This document shows, piece by piece, positions 26,430 to 35,076 of a stretch of DNA of 64,000 bases. The DNA is taken from positions 1-64,000 of the forward strand of contig NZ_RQYT01000013.1 in NCBI RefSeq assembly GCF_003932785.1. Reading direction: 5' to 3'. This DNA comes from Arachnia propionica. GTDB taxonomy: Bacteria > Actinomycetota > Actinomycetes > Propionibacteriales > Propionibacteriaceae. The stretch's first letter is position 1, and each line of letters begins with the position of its first letter. The translations under genes and the position numbers were made by a program. The notes beneath the pieces were generated by a model. That model ran no database searches. It was not told the origin of the DNA and worked only from the letters and a program-made list of their open reading frames with translations.

Positions 26430-27179
26430 TCATCCCGCAGTCAACCGCGCGTGGATGACGTCACCGACGGCGAACACCCGGCGGCCCAGGGCCGTGTCGA
26501 CGACGATCCGCCCCTGCTCGTCGACGTCGGCGCCGATCCCCTCGACCGTCTCGTCGCGGTCCACGATGATCCGCAGCTCAGCCCCGATGCTGCTGCACGC
26601 CCTCCGGTAGTCGGCACGCACGTCATAGCCGTCCTGCCAGCTCAGGTAGAGCTTCTCGAACCGGGCGAGGACCTCCGTGACGACGTGGTCGCGGTCCTCC
26701 GGGAGCCCCGCCAGGCGCAGGGAGGTCGCGTTCGGGACGGGAAGGTCCGCCTCATCCATGCCGACGTTGATCCCGATGCCCACGACCGCCCTGGCCCCGT
26801 CGGGGTGTTCCACCCGTTCGCTGAGGATCCCACACACCTTGCGGCCGTCGATGAGGACGTCGTTGGGCCACTTGAGCTGGACGCGTTGGGGGTCGGCCGC
26901 CATCCCGGCCAGGGCGGAACGCACCGCCATCCCCGCCAGCAGGGACAGCCATCCCCAGTGTTCGAAGGGGTGACGGGGGACCAGCAGCAGCGACATCGAC
27001 ACCGAGGCGCCGGGCGGGCTGCTCCAGGAACGATCGAGACGGCCACGGCCCGCCGTCTGCTCCCGGGCGACGAGGACGAGACCCTCCGACACGCCACGTC
27101 TCGCCTCGACCGCGAGATCGGCATTGGTCGATCCGGTGCTGTCGATCCACCGGATCTCCCGCCACAACCTCTCGCTCAT
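26430..27179 (-). CDS. birA: Biotin--[acetyl-CoA-carboxylase] ligase
   Basis: A 249-residue group I biotin protein ligase without the DNA-binding N-terminus of E. coli BirA. Motifs: [21 protein letters not shown] (biotinyl-AMP loop), [19 protein letters not shown] and [10 protein letters not shown]. It charges the biotin carrier of acyl-CoA carboxylase, whose beta subunit is encoded divergently. Two codons upstream a GTG is in frame, but TAGGCT lies six bases before the ATG at 27179, so I chose the latter. Confidence 0.93.
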   Translation of the reverse strand: MSERLWREIRWIDSTGSTNADLAVEARRGVSEGLVLVAREQTAGRGRLDRSWSSPPGASVSMSLLLVPRHPFEHWGWLSLLAGMAVRSALAGMAADPQRVQLKWPNDVLIDGRKVCGILSERVEHPDGARAVVGIGINVGMDEADLPVPNATSLRLAGLPEDRDHVVTEVLARFEKLYLSWQDGYDVRADYRRACSSIGAELRIIVDRDETVEGIGADVDEQGRIVVDTALGRRVFAVGDVIHARLTAG

Positions 27180-27185
27180 GGCCAC

Positions 27186-27191
27186 AGCCTA
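27186..27191 (-). promoter_or_regulatory. -10 box of birA (leaderless)
   Basis: TAGGCT on the minus strand, six bases before the ATG at 27179. Confidence 0.45.
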
Positions 27192-27224
27192 TTGGAATCT
27201 CCTGTGTGCCCGTCCTCGGAAAGG

Positions 27225-27230
27225 TAGGGT
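27225..27230 (+). promoter_or_regulatory. -10 box of accD5-like gene (leaderless)
   Basis: TAGGGT, seven bases before the ATG at 27238. Confidence 0.45.
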
Positions 27231-27237
27231 GCCCGGT

Positions 27238-28812
27238 ATGGAGATCGACATCCACACCACAGCCGGCAAGGTGGCCGACCTGGGGCGCCGAATCAACGAG
27301 GCCATTCATGCCGGATCCGCCGCCGCCGTGGAGAAGCAGCACGCGAAGGGCAAGATGACGGCGCGGGAACGCGTCCTGGCCCTCCTCGACGAGGGTAGTT
27401 TCGCCGAACTGGACGAGTTCGCCCGACACCGGTCCACCAGTTTCGGCATGGATGCGCGCCGACCCTACGGCGACGGCGTCGTGACGGGGACCGGGTCCAT
27501 CCACGGCAGGCCGGTGTGCGTGTTCTCCCAGGACGTGACGGTGTTCGGTGGGGCCCTCGGCGAGGTCTACGGCGAGAAGATCGTCAAGATCATCGACTTC
27601 GCCCTCAAGACCGGCTGCCCCCTCATCGGGATCAACGAGGGCGGTGGCGCGCGCATCCAGGAGGGTGTGGTGTCGCTGGCGCTGTACGGCGAGATCTTCC
27701 GCCGCAACACCCGCGCCTCCGGTGTGATTCCGCAGATCTCGCTCATCATGGGCGCGGCGGCCGGCGGGCACGTCTACTCCCCCGCCCTCACCGACTTCGT
27801 CGTCATGGTGGACCAGACCTCGCAGATGTTCATCACCGGCCCCGAGGTCATCAAGACGGTCACGGGTGAGGACGTGACGATGGAGGAACTCGGCGGCGGT
27901 CGCACCCACTCGAGCCGCTCCGGGAACTCGCACTACCTGGCCGCCGACGAGACCGACGCGCTGGAGTACGTGCGGGACCTCATCAGCTACCTGCCCCAGA
28001 ACAACCTGGAGGACCCGCCGGTCTACGACGACGCGGAGGTCGACCTGACGATCACCGACCACGACCGCCGACTCGACCACCTGATCCCCGACGCCGCAAA
28101 CCAGCCGTACGACATGCGGGAGATCATCCACAACGTGCTCGACGACGACGAGTTCCTCGAGGTCATGCAGCTGTTCGCTGCGAATGTCATCACGGGTTTC
28201 GGCCGGATCGAGGGCCGCCCCATCGGCATCGTGGCGAACCAGCCGACGAACTTCGCGGGCTGCCTCGACATCGATGCCTCCGAGAAGGCGGCCCGGTTCG
28301 TGCGCACCTGCGACGCCTTCAACATCCCCGTCCTCACCTTCGTCGACGTCCCGGGCTTCCTGCCCGGCGTCGGCCAGGAGCACCAGGGGATCATCCGGCG
28401 GGGCGCGAAGCTGATCTACGCCTACGCCGAGGCGACAGTGCCCCTCATCACGGTCATCACGCGGAAGGCCTACGGCGGCGCGTACGTCGTCATGGGCTCC
28501 AAGCACCTGGGCGCGGACGTCAACTTCGCCTGGCCAACGGCCCAGATCGCGGTCATGGGCGCCCAGGGCGCGGTGAACATCCTCCATCGCAAGACCCTCC
28601 AGGGCGCGGAGGACCCGGAGGCGCTGCGTCAGGAACTCATCACGCAGTACGACGACGAACTCGCCAACCCGTACGTGGCCGCCGAGCGCGGCTACATCGA
28701 CCAGGTGATCTACCCCCACGAGACGCGGGCCCAGATCATCCGGGTGCTGCGGCTGCTGCGGTCGAAACGTGAGCAGCTGCCGCCCAAGAAGCATGGGAAC
28801 ATCCCGCTGTGA
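27238..28812 (+). CDS. accD5: Acyl-CoA (propionyl-CoA) carboxylase beta subunit
   Basis: A 524-residue carboxyltransferase. N-terminal half: [76 protein letters not shown] (oxyanion-forming glycines). C-terminal half: [41 protein letters not shown] and [25 protein letters not shown]. It transfers carboxyl from carboxybiotin to propionyl- or acetyl-CoA. The partner epsilon subunit directly downstream points to the AccD5-AccE5 (propionyl-CoA carboxylase) type; the 12S transcarboxylase subunit is closely related, but no 5S or 1.3S gene is nearby. Start at 27238 from the leaderless -10. Confidence 0.9.
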   Translation: MEIDIHTTAGKVADLGRRINEAIHAGSAAAVEKQHAKGKMTARERVLALLDEGSFAELDEFARHRSTSFGMDARRPYGDGVVTGTGSIHGRPVCVFSQDVTVFGGALGEVYGEKIVKIIDFALKTGCPLIGINEGGGARIQEGVVSLALYGEIFRRNTRASGVIPQISLIMGAAAGGHVYSPALTDFVVMVDQTSQMFITGPEVIKTVTGEDVTMEELGGGRTHSSRSGNSHYLAADETDALEYVRDLISYLPQNNLEDPPVYDDAEVDLTITDHDRRLDHLIPDAANQPYDMREIIHNVLDDDEFLEVMQLFAANVITGFGRIEGRPIGIVANQPTNFAGCLDIDASEKAARFVRTCDAFNIPVLTFVDVPGFLPGVGQEHQGIIRRGAKLIYAYAEATVPLITVITRKAYGGAYVVMGSKHLGADVNFAWPTAQIAVMGAQGAVNILHRKTLQGAEDPEALRQELITQYDDELANPYVAAERGYIDQVIYPHETRAQIIRVLRLLRSKREQLPPKKHGNIPL

Positions 28813-29036
28813 GCGCGGAGCAGGAGCCCGAGGCCCGGTTCACGATCTCGGGCGGTGGGGCCAGCGACGAGGAACTCGCCGCCCTCGTCGCCGTGCTCCG
28901 CGTCTGCATGGCGGAGGGGCGGCTCAAGGCCGCCGAGGACCGTCCCCTGGCCGGCGGTTGGAAGTCCTACTACCGCACCGTGCGCACTCCCGTCGTCAAC
29001 GGCCGTGACGCTTGGCGCACGTTCATCCGGTTCTGA
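28809..29036 (+). CDS. accE: Acyl-CoA carboxylase epsilon subunit
   Basis: A 75-residue actinobacterial epsilon subunit that binds the alpha-beta complex of propionyl-CoA carboxylase. [20 protein letters not shown] and the C-terminal W-K-S-Y-Y-R with TWR-like WRTFIRF are typical. GTG start overlaps the accD5 stop by 4 bases; its TGA overlaps the maf ATG (TGATG). Confidence 0.88.
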   Translation: MSAEQEPEARFTISGGGASDEELAALVAVLRVCMAEGRLKAAEDRPLAGGWKSYYRTVRTPVVNGRDAWRTFIRF

Positions 29037-29632
29037 TGCGGTTCATCCTGGCGTCGAAGTCCCCGTCCCGGCTGGAACTGCTGCGGCGGGCGGGGCTGTG
29101 GCCGGAGGTCGTCGTCAGCGACTTCGACGAGGACGCCGTGACGGAGCCGCGCCCGGTTCGCCTCGTCCAGATCCTCGCCGAGGGCAAGGGCGAGTCCGTG
29201 GCGGGCCGGGTCACGGGGGATGCGATCATCGTCGCCTGCGACTCCGTCCTGGAGTTCGAGGGCAGGATCCGGGGCAAGCCGGGCACCGCCGAGGCCGCTG
29301 CGGAGCTGTGGCGACGCATGTCCGGCCGACAGGGGGTCCTCCACACGGGGCACTTCGTCCTGGTCCGGCGCGACGGGGTGGAGCAGCGGGCGTTGCGTGC
29401 GGCCAGCACCGTGGTGCGCTTCGCCGACCTCACCGAGGAGGAGGTGCTCGCCTACGCGGCCTCCGGGGAGCCGGCGAACGTCGCGGGGGCGTTCACCATC
29501 GACGGCCTGGGCGGTGCCTTCATCACGGGCATCGACGGCGACCCGCACAACGTCGTCGGCCTGTCGCTGCCGCTGCTGCGGCAGATCCTGCTCGACCTGG
29601 GGGTGCAGTGGCCGTCACTGTGGCGGGGCTGA
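29036..29632 (+). CDS. maf: Maf-family nucleotide pyrophosphatase
   Basis: A 198-residue Maf/Ham1-related enzyme that hydrolyses non-canonical or modified nucleoside triphosphates. FILASKSPSRLELLRRAGL at the N-terminus, SDFDEDAV, ACDSVLEFEG with the catalytic Asp, GKPGTAEAAAELWRRMSG and AFTIDGLGGAFITGIDGDPHNVVGLSL are the standard motifs. ATG at 29036 is fixed by the TGATG overlap with accE. Its last 18 bases overlap the convergent gene at 29615. Confidence 0.93.
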   Translation: MRFILASKSPSRLELLRRAGLWPEVVVSDFDEDAVTEPRPVRLVQILAEGKGESVAGRVTGDAIIVACDSVLEFEGRIRGKPGTAEAAAELWRRMSGRQGVLHTGHFVLVRRDGVEQRALRAASTVVRFADLTEEEVLAYAASGEPANVAGAFTIDGLGGAFITGIDGDPHNVVGLSLPLLRQILLDLGVQWPSLWRG

Positions 29633-30301
29633 CACGTTCCCGGTGATCCGCGTGAGCCGGTTCCAGCCGTCGAACGAGCAGGTCAGGCGGGAACCTCCCG
29701 GGTAGTTCAGGGTGATCCCGCCCTCGGGCGGCACGGTGGGGTTGAGCCCACGCATCCTCCCGTACTGGCCGATGGTCTGCCGGTGGTCCTCCGAGAAGGC
29801 ACCGGCCATCCCCGCGAGCCGGGGGAAGGCGACGGGGTCGGGGGGCGGGAGTTCCAGCCCCCGGATCCCGAAGTAGGCCACTCCCCCGTCGTAGGGGCCG
29901 CAGTAGATCGCGGTGAGGCCGGACAGCCGGGCCGCCATGAAAGCCACCCCGGATCCGGGGTGCATACCGTAGTCGCTGAGCCCGTTCAGGGAGAAGGTCT
30001 CCAGGGCGAACTCGACCACCCCGACCCGTCGTGCCGTCTCCCGGCCGACGAGGATGGGGGCGACGGCGGGGTGCTGGGGCCCGAAGGCGCGGTTGCACCA
30101 GCCCCACATCCAGCTGTTGTCGCGTGAGGAGGAGGACCCGATGAGCGCCACCTCGAAGGTCACCTGGCCGATCCGAAGCCATCCGGCCTCGAGATCCACC
30201 TCCCATGGCCCATCGATCCCGGGCTGGTTCGCCAACGTGTCCTGCCCCTCAACGGCCAGGAGCGCGAAGTCGTCGAGAGCTTTCCTCAATGGCACCGTCA
30301 T
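29615..30301 (-). CDS. Uncharacterised protein, DUF6882-like
   Basis: A 228-residue soluble protein. GWLRIGQVTFEVALIGSSSSRDNSWMWGWCN is a marker stretch, with the aromatic NSWMWGWCN core like DUF6882 proteins as I recall them. It continues with AGRETARRV-like segments and ends SCSFDGWNRLTRITG-like motif. No signal peptide or membrane segment. Often such proteins are scattered in actinobacterial and phage-like accessory loci; function unknown. Read alone between maf (convergent) and the DivIVA-like gene (divergent). Confidence 0.6.
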   Translation of the reverse strand: MTVPLRKALDDFALLAVEGQDTLANQPGIDGPWEVDLEAGWLRIGQVTFEVALIGSSSSRDNSWMWGWCNRAFGPQHPAVAPILVGRETARRVGVVEFALETFSLNGLSDYGMHPGSGVAFMAARLSGLTAIYCGPYDGGVAYFGIRGLELPPPDPVAFPRLAGMAGAFSEDHRQTIGQYGRMRGLNPTVPPEGGITLNYPGGSRLTCSFDGWNRLTRITGNVSAPPQ

Positions 30302-30416
30302 GTTTCCATCCTTCCATCCGGGCGGGTCGAAGTGCTCATGGCTCGGGTGCTAACTTAAGTAGGCCGAACCCGGCGAAGGTCCGACCTCCCCCAACCCAGA
30401 ACCAGGAGCCCCCCTG

Positions 30417-31421
30417 ATGACCGACGAAACGTTCGCGATGGTGCGACGTGGTTACGACCCTGCCCAAGTGGATTCCGTGCTTCGCCGCATGCGGCAGAGC
30501 CACGCCGCCGCTGTTCAGGAAGCCGCCACCCAGAGTGCCGAGATCAACGATCTGAACGAGGCCCTCGAGGCAGCCGAGAAGGAGGTGTCGTCCCTTCAGG
30601 AAAAGGTCCGCAACCTCGAGAAGCAGGCCAAGGAAGCCCAGACCCTCGCCGCGAATGCCGCCCCGACCACGGATTTCTCCGCCCTCGGTGAACGCATCGG
30701 GAAGATCCTCAACCTCGCCCAGACGGAGGCCGACGACATCCTCACCCGCGCGAAGCAGGATGCCGAGTCCATGCAGGTCCAGGTGGAGCAGGAGGTGGAG
30801 CACTCCCGCAACGCCGCCGACTCCTACGCCTACGAGACCCGCTCCAAGGCGGATGCCGACGCGGCCCGGGTGCTGCTGCAGGCCAAGTCGGACGCGGAGG
30901 AGCTCCTCGACGCGGCCGAGCGCGAGTCGTCGGCCCGTCGGCAGGAGGCCGAGGCCGTGTTCGAGAAGCAACGGGCCGCCGCCGGCGCGGCCGCGGCCGA
31001 GTTCGAGGCGTCGCTCGCGGAGCGGCGGGAACGGGCCGCTGAGGAGTTCGCCGCCCAGATGGCGACGCACGAGCGGGCGCTGGACCTCGCGAGCAGCAAG
31101 GTCACCGAGGCCCAGAACGAGGCCGAGCGGATCATGACCCAGGCCCGCACCGATGCCAGCGCCCTGCAGGAGCGAACGACCCAGGAGTCGCGGTCCATGC
31201 TGGAGAGCGCCCGGGCCTCCGCGGAGCGCGTGAAGCGGGAGTCGGAGCGCGAACTCGCCGCCCTCGCCGCCCGCCGCGATTCGATCACCGAGCAGCTCGC
31301 GAATGTGCGCACGATGCTCGCGACGCTGGGCGAGAGTTCACTCAGTGTCGCCGCCCCCGCGGTGGCCGCCCAGCTGGAGGCGACGGTCGTCGCCGGGGAG
31401 GTGGCCCCGGAGCAGGTGTGA
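30417..31421 (+). CDS. DivIVA-domain coiled-coil protein
   Basis: A 334-residue protein. The N-terminus ETFAMVRRGYDPAQVDSVLRRMRQSH is a DivIVA-type membrane/curvature-binding head, and nearly all of residues 28-310 is coiled coil rich in Ala, Glu, Arg with QTEADDILTRAKQDAE-like heptads. In Mycobacterium and Propionibacteriaceae such proteins (Wag31 relatives) organise polar growth or septum. A cell-wall or polarity role is likely, exact partner unknown. AGGAGC ribosome-binding site. Ends before a terminator. Confidence 0.8.
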   Translation: MTDETFAMVRRGYDPAQVDSVLRRMRQSHAAAVQEAATQSAEINDLNEALEAAEKEVSSLQEKVRNLEKQAKEAQTLAANAAPTTDFSALGERIGKILNLAQTEADDILTRAKQDAESMQVQVEQEVEHSRNAADSYAYETRSKADADAARVLLQAKSDAEELLDAAERESSARRQEAEAVFEKQRAAAGAAAAEFEASLAERRERAAEEFAAQMATHERALDLASSKVTEAQNEAERIMTQARTDASALQERTTQESRSMLESARASAERVKRESERELAALAARRDSITEQLANVRTMLATLGESSLSVAAPAVAAQLEATVVAGEVAPEQV

Positions 31422-31432
31422 CCCACGGTGGA

Positions 31433-31466
31433 GGGGGCGTGATCCTGGGGGAATCACGCCCCCTTC
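31433..31466 (+). terminator. Rho-independent-like terminator after DivIVA-domain gene
   Basis: 10-bp stem GGGGGCGTGA / TCACGCCCCC (31433-31442, 31454-31463) with an 11-base loop, then TTCGTC. Starts 12 bases after the stop. Confidence 0.7.
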
Positions 31467-31502
31467 GTCATGTCCCGGTCCGGTGGGCTGGCCCCTGGCG
31501 GG

Positions 31503-31922
31503 TCATTCCCGGTCGGTGCGGAGACTCAGGGCGCAGTGGTCGCCCGTGACGGTGAAGGCACCCTGCCACTCGCCCCGCTGGAACAGGAGCGAGTCCGCGG
31601 CGTCGGCGGTGATCCGGAACCCGGCCCTCGGCAGCTCCTCCCGCAGCCACGCCGCGACCTCCGCCCCGATCGGGCTGGCGATCACGAGCGTGACGTTGTT
31701 GGCGACGTCGACACGTTCCACGATCTCCAGGTCCTTCGGCAGCCACAGGTCCTCGGGGCCGTGCTGGAAGCCGAGGTCGCGCAGTCCGGCCCCTGACGTC
31801 GGCGGGGTGGCCTGCTCGCTGGCGCTGTGGCTGGCGGTCGGGCCGGGACCGGGGGGCTGCGACGCGCTGGCGCATCCCGCGAGGGCCGCGACCAGCAACG
31901 CGGCCCCGAGTCGCCTCACCAT
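31503..31922 (-). CDS. Small lipoprotein of unknown function
   Basis: A 139-residue protein with signal MVRRLGAALLVAALAGC (lipobox LAGC, Cys17), a Pro/Ser/Thr linker and a small domain (LWLPKDLEIVERVDVANNVTLVIAS; LLFQRGEWQGAFTVTGDHCALSLR). The start at 31922 overlaps the Nudix stop by 7 bases. I do not recognise a family. Confidence 0.65.
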   Translation of the reverse strand: MVRRLGAALLVAALAGCASASQPPGPGPTASHSASEQATPPTSGAGLRDLGFQHGPEDLWLPKDLEIVERVDVANNVTLVIASPIGAEVAAWLREELPRAGFRITADAADSLLFQRGEWQGAFTVTGDHCALSLRTDRE

Positions 31923-32407
31923 CCGCTCAAGTCCATCACGACGTCGTCGGGATCCGCGACGCAGATCCTGACGAGGCCGTCCGTTCCCCGCTGCAGGGGC
32001 GTGGGGAGCCGGTCGACGGGGAACCAGCCCCAGTCGCTGGCCTCGCCGTCGCCGATACCGGGTTCGCCGGAGCGGATCCGGGCCCGGAATCCGTGGTTGA
32101 GGAACTGGCAGCGATCGCCGTTCGGGTAGGCCCTCTCCTCCGTGACACGGATCCACAGGAGGCGTTCGATCTCGATGTCGATGCAGCCCTCCTCCTTGGC
32201 CTCCCGCACGGCGGTCGTGGCGGGATGCTCCCCCGGCTCGACGATGCCCGCGATCCCGGCCCACTCGCCGTCGTCGGTGCGACGGAACAGCAGGACCTCC
32301 GGCCCCGTGTCCCCGTCCCGGAGCACGAAGGTCTCCGCCCCGGCCAGCCACAGGGGGGCGTGGCCGATGTGGTGACGCAGCTCGGTGATGAACGTGGGGG
32401 TTCCCAT
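31916..32407 (-). CDS. Nudix hydrolase
   Basis: A 163-residue protein with a complete Nudix box, GIVEPGEHPATTAVREAKEEGCI at residues ~54-76 when counted from MGTPTFITEL. Earlier in-frame ATG codons four residues upstream are part of a TATGCT -10 box, so I placed the start at 32407. LFRRTDDGEWAGIAG and the aromatic SDWGWFPVDRLP are usual for ADP-ribose- or NADH-pyrophosphatase-like members. Substrate cannot be told. Divergent from the S4-domain gene across an inverted-repeat element. Confidence 0.88.
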   Translation of the reverse strand: MGTPTFITELRHHIGHAPLWLAGAETFVLRDGDTGPEVLLFRRTDDGEWAGIAGIVEPGEHPATTAVREAKEEGCIDIEIERLLWIRVTEERAYPNGDRCQFLNHGFRARIRSGEPGIGDGEASDWGWFPVDRLPTPLQRGTDGLVRICVADPDDVVMDLSGW

Positions 32408-32414
32408 GGGCTCG

Positions 32415-32420
32415 AGCATA
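32415..32420 (-). promoter_or_regulatory. -10 box of Nudix gene (leaderless)
   Basis: TATGCT on the minus strand, seven bases before the ATG at 32407. The GAGGGTGCGCGG repeat abuts it at 32421. Confidence 0.45.
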
Positions 32421-32588
32421 GAGGGTGCGCGGGATGAGGGAAGCGTCCCGGGACACTGATTCGCCTGCCTTGGATCGGAAACGCCTGCCTCGTTTCACTT
32501 CGCCTGCCCAACGAGACAGGCGAGCCGCGTTCAACACAGGCGAACCCTGGGGTGGCCGCAGTGGCTTCGCCTCTCCGCGCGCCCTCTA
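32419..32588. repeat. Second intergenic element with terminal inverted repeats
   Basis: TAGAGGGTGCGCGG at 32419-32432 and its near-perfect inverse CCGCGCGCCCTCTA at 32575-32588 (one mismatch) bound a ~170-bp gap between divergent genes. Inside are three CGCCTG (32462, 32482, 32501) and two CAGGCG (32517, 32537) units that can pair into small hairpins. Both ends merge into the -10 boxes of the flanking genes. The ends match the element at 6855-7012; the interior does not obviously match. Confidence 0.6.
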
Positions 32589-32592
32589 CACT
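32587..32592 (+). promoter_or_regulatory. -10 box of S4-domain gene (leaderless)
   Basis: TACACT, six bases before the ATG at 32599, overlapping the right end of the repeat element. Confidence 0.5.
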
Positions 32593-32598
32593 GCAGAC

Positions 32599-32955
32599 AT
32601 GACCCGACTGGACGTGTGGCTGTGGAGCGTACGGCTCTTCAAGACCCGCTCACTCGCGACGAAGGCCGTCACGGGAGGCCATGTCCGCCTCAACGGCGAC
32701 CCGGTCAAGCCCGCGCACCCGGTGAAGCCCGGGGACCGGGTGACTGTGAAGGAGCCCGGCTGGACCCGGGAGTTCGAGGTCGTCGAGTTGCTCAGCAAGC
32801 GTGTCGGCGCCCCGATCGCCCAGAAGGCCTACAAGGACCACTCCCCCGAACGCCCCTCCTACCTCTCGGTGCCGATGGCGCGACGCGACCGCGGTGCCGG
32901 ACGCCCGACCAAGAAGGACCGCCGGGCCATCGACAAACTCATGGGCCACGGCTGA
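32599..32955 (+). CDS. S4-domain RNA-binding protein (Hsp15-like)
   Basis: A 118-residue protein with an S4 fold: TRLDVWLWSVRLFKTRSLATKAVTGGHVRLNGDPVKPAHPVKPGDRVTV, split over residues 2-50. A basic tail (ARRDRGAGRPTKKDRRAIDKL) follows. Hsp15/HslR members rescue stalled 50S-nascent-chain complexes; this one is of similar length. Start at 32599 from the leaderless -10; an upstream in-frame extension lies inside the repeat element. Confidence 0.88.
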   Translation: MTRLDVWLWSVRLFKTRSLATKAVTGGHVRLNGDPVKPAHPVKPGDRVTVKEPGWTREFEVVELLSKRVGAPIAQKAYKDHSPERPSYLSVPMARRDRGAGRPTKKDRRAIDKLMGHG

Positions 32956-32968
32956 CCCAGTCGCCGGA

Positions 32969-33334
32969 TCAGTGCCCGGGCCGACGAACGAGCAGGTGGG
33001 ACAGGGCCAAGGGCGTCAAGAAGTCAACGACGCTGCCCAACTCGGCCTCGCCGCCGCCGAGGACCACCTTGATCTCGCTGTTGCGTTTCAACGGATCGAA
33101 GGTGACGAACAATGCCGGGACGTGCCGGGCGGCCGGATCCGCCACCCACACGTCGATACCCTCACCGTCGCCACCCACCGTCCCGTCGATGAACCCGTAG
33201 TCGAGCGGGTACACCAGGTCAGGGAATCTCGGATGCCGGGTGCCACGGGGGCGGTCGACGACGACAGGATGCTCCTGGACGAGAAGGTCCAGCTGCTCCC
33301 ACAGCGACATCGCCGCCCACGAGGCCAGGTCCAT
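32969..33334 (-). CDS. Inorganic-pyrophosphatase-like small protein
   Basis: A 121-residue protein. HPRFPDLVYPLDYGFIDGTVGGDGEGIDVWV resembles the core of family I pyrophosphatases (YGYIPGT...DGDPLDVLV), and the C-terminal part LTPLALSHLLVRRPGH is shorter than in enzymes of ~165 residues. Some acidic residues of the family core are kept (the DG-x-GIDV stretch), others cannot be matched by eye, so activity is uncertain. It begins 4 bases after the ABC ATPase stop and may be the last gene of the oligopeptide operon. Confidence 0.65.
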   Translation of the reverse strand: MDLASWAAMSLWEQLDLLVQEHPVVVDRPRGTRHPRFPDLVYPLDYGFIDGTVGGDGEGIDVWVADPAARHVPALFVTFDPLKRNSEIKVVLGGGEAELGSVVDFLTPLALSHLLVRRPGH

Positions 33335-33338
33335 GCGG

Positions 33339-35066
33339 TTACTGGTCCAGTTCCCGGGTGTCGATCTCGGCGATCTCCTCACCCAACGAGGCCAGCAGGG
33401 CATGGCGCTCCTCACGGCGCTGCCGCTGCTCGATCGGGTTCGGCACGGGAGCAGCCGCCAGCAGCCGCTTCGTGTACTCCTCCTGGGGGTTGAGCAGGAC
33501 GTCCTTGCAGTCACCCTTCTCCACGATCTTACCGTGCTGCATCACGACGACACGGTGAGCCAGTGAGTCGATGACGGCCAGGTCATGGCTGATGAACAGG
33601 CATGCGAAGCCGAAGTCACGCTGCAGCCCGATGAGCATGCCCAACACCGAGGCCTGCACCGAGACGTCGAGGGCCGAGGTCGGCTCGTCCGCGATGAGCA
33701 GGTCGGGGCGCAGCGACAGCGCACGGGCGATGGACACCCGCTGACGCTGGCCGCCGGACAGCTCGTGCGGGTAGCGGTTGTAGGCGCTCTTCGGCAGGGC
33801 CACCGCGTCGAGCAACTCGTGGACCTTCTGCTCCCGCGACCTCTTGTCCCCGATCCGGTGGACCTGCAACGGCTCAGCGATGACGTCGCCGACAGGTAGA
33901 CGCGGGTTGAGCGAAGCGGCGGGATCCTGGAAGATCACGCCGATACGGCGACGCAACTCCTTGACCTGCCGTCCCCGCAGGTTGATGAGGTCCTCGCCAA
34001 GGACGCGGACATGGTCGGCAGTGGAAGGGATGAGCCCCAACAGGGCGCGACCGATCGTCGACTTTCCGGAGCCGGACTCACCCACGAGGCCGACGATCTC
34101 ACCCCGGCGGACGTCGAAACTCACCCCATCGACGGCCCGGAACGGCTTCTTGCCCGCCCGCTTGTACTCGACGCTCATGTCCTTGACGTCGAGGGCCAGC
34201 TCCGCGTCCGGCGCGACCTCAGCGGGGGCGGCACCGAACTGGCCGAACCCCTCGCCCAGGTGCGGCACCGCGTCGAGCAGCTTCTTGGTGTAGGGGTGCT
34301 GGGGGTTGAGCAGCACCTCCTCGGCGGTGCCGTGCTCCACGATGTTGCCCTTGAACATCACCGCGACCCGATCCGCCATGTCCGCCACGACACCCATGTT
34401 GTGGGTGATGAGCAGGATTCCGGTGTTGAGCTTCTCCTTCAACGACCGGAGCAGGTCGAGGATGTCGGCCTGCACGGTGACGTCGAGGGCAGTGGTGGGC
34501 TCGTCGGCGATGATGACCTCGGGGTCACAGGCCAGGGCCATTGCGATGACGACCCGCTGCCGCATACCCCCGGAGAGCTCGTGCGGGTACTGACCGGCCC
34601 TCCGCTCCGCGTTGGGGATGCCGACGGCGTTCAGCAGGTCGACGGCGCGGTCCCAGGCCTGCTGCCCGTAGGCGACGTCGTGGACCTCCATCGCCTCGGT
34701 GAGCTGCTCGCCGATGCGGATGACCGGGTTGAGGGCCGTCATGGGCTCCTGGAACACCATGGCGACACGGTTGCCGCGCAGCGCCCGGAGGCCCTTGCCG
34801 TCCAGCTTGGAGATGGTCTTGTCCGCGACGACGGTCTCGCCCGTGATCCGGGCCGTCTTCGGCAGCAGCCCGAGCGCGGTGGTGGCGGTCACGGACTTGC
34901 CGGAGCCGGACTCGCCCACGAGGGCCACGACCTCACCGGGGTTGACGACGAGGTCGATGCCCTTGACGGCGTGGACGCGCCCGAACTCGGTGCGGAAGTT
35001 GACGTCCAGGTTCTGGAACTGGAGCACCGGCTCAGTGGCGGCCGGGGTGGTGTTGGTCTCAGTCAT
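33339..35066 (-). CDS. Dipeptide/oligopeptide ABC transporter, fused double ATPase
   Basis: A 575-residue protein with two ATPase domains in one chain, like DppD-DppF fused. Domain 1: GESGSGKSVTATTALG (Walker A), ELSGGMRQR (signature), VIIADEPTTALD (Walker B). Domain 2: GESGSGKSTIGRALLG, ELSGGQRQR, LLIADEPTSALD. Linker VAPDAELALDVKDMSVEYKRA around residue 285. It powers the permeases encoded upstream. Gene order SBP-permease-permease-ATPase is complete within one transcript. Confidence 0.93.
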   Translation of the reverse strand: MTETNTTPAATEPVLQFQNLDVNFRTEFGRVHAVKGIDLVVNPGEVVALVGESGSGKSVTATTALGLLPKTARITGETVVADKTISKLDGKGLRALRGNRVAMVFQEPMTALNPVIRIGEQLTEAMEVHDVAYGQQAWDRAVDLLNAVGIPNAERRAGQYPHELSGGMRQRVVIAMALACDPEVIIADEPTTALDVTVQADILDLLRSLKEKLNTGILLITHNMGVVADMADRVAVMFKGNIVEHGTAEEVLLNPQHPYTKKLLDAVPHLGEGFGQFGAAPAEVAPDAELALDVKDMSVEYKRAGKKPFRAVDGVSFDVRRGEIVGLVGESGSGKSTIGRALLGLIPSTADHVRVLGEDLINLRGRQVKELRRRIGVIFQDPAASLNPRLPVGDVIAEPLQVHRIGDKRSREQKVHELLDAVALPKSAYNRYPHELSGGQRQRVSIARALSLRPDLLIADEPTSALDVSVQASVLGMLIGLQRDFGFACLFISHDLAVIDSLAHRVVVMQHGKIVEKGDCKDVLLNPQEEYTKRLLAAAPVPNPIEQRQRREERHALLASLGEEIAEIDTRELDQ

Positions 35067-35076
35067 GTCAGTGTCC

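Noticed and set aside
27238-28812. Methylmalonyl-CoA carboxyltransferase 12S subunit
   Set aside because: Sequence alone cannot exclude it, but the epsilon subunit and maf downstream and the absence of 5S and 1.3S genes favour the AccD5 type.
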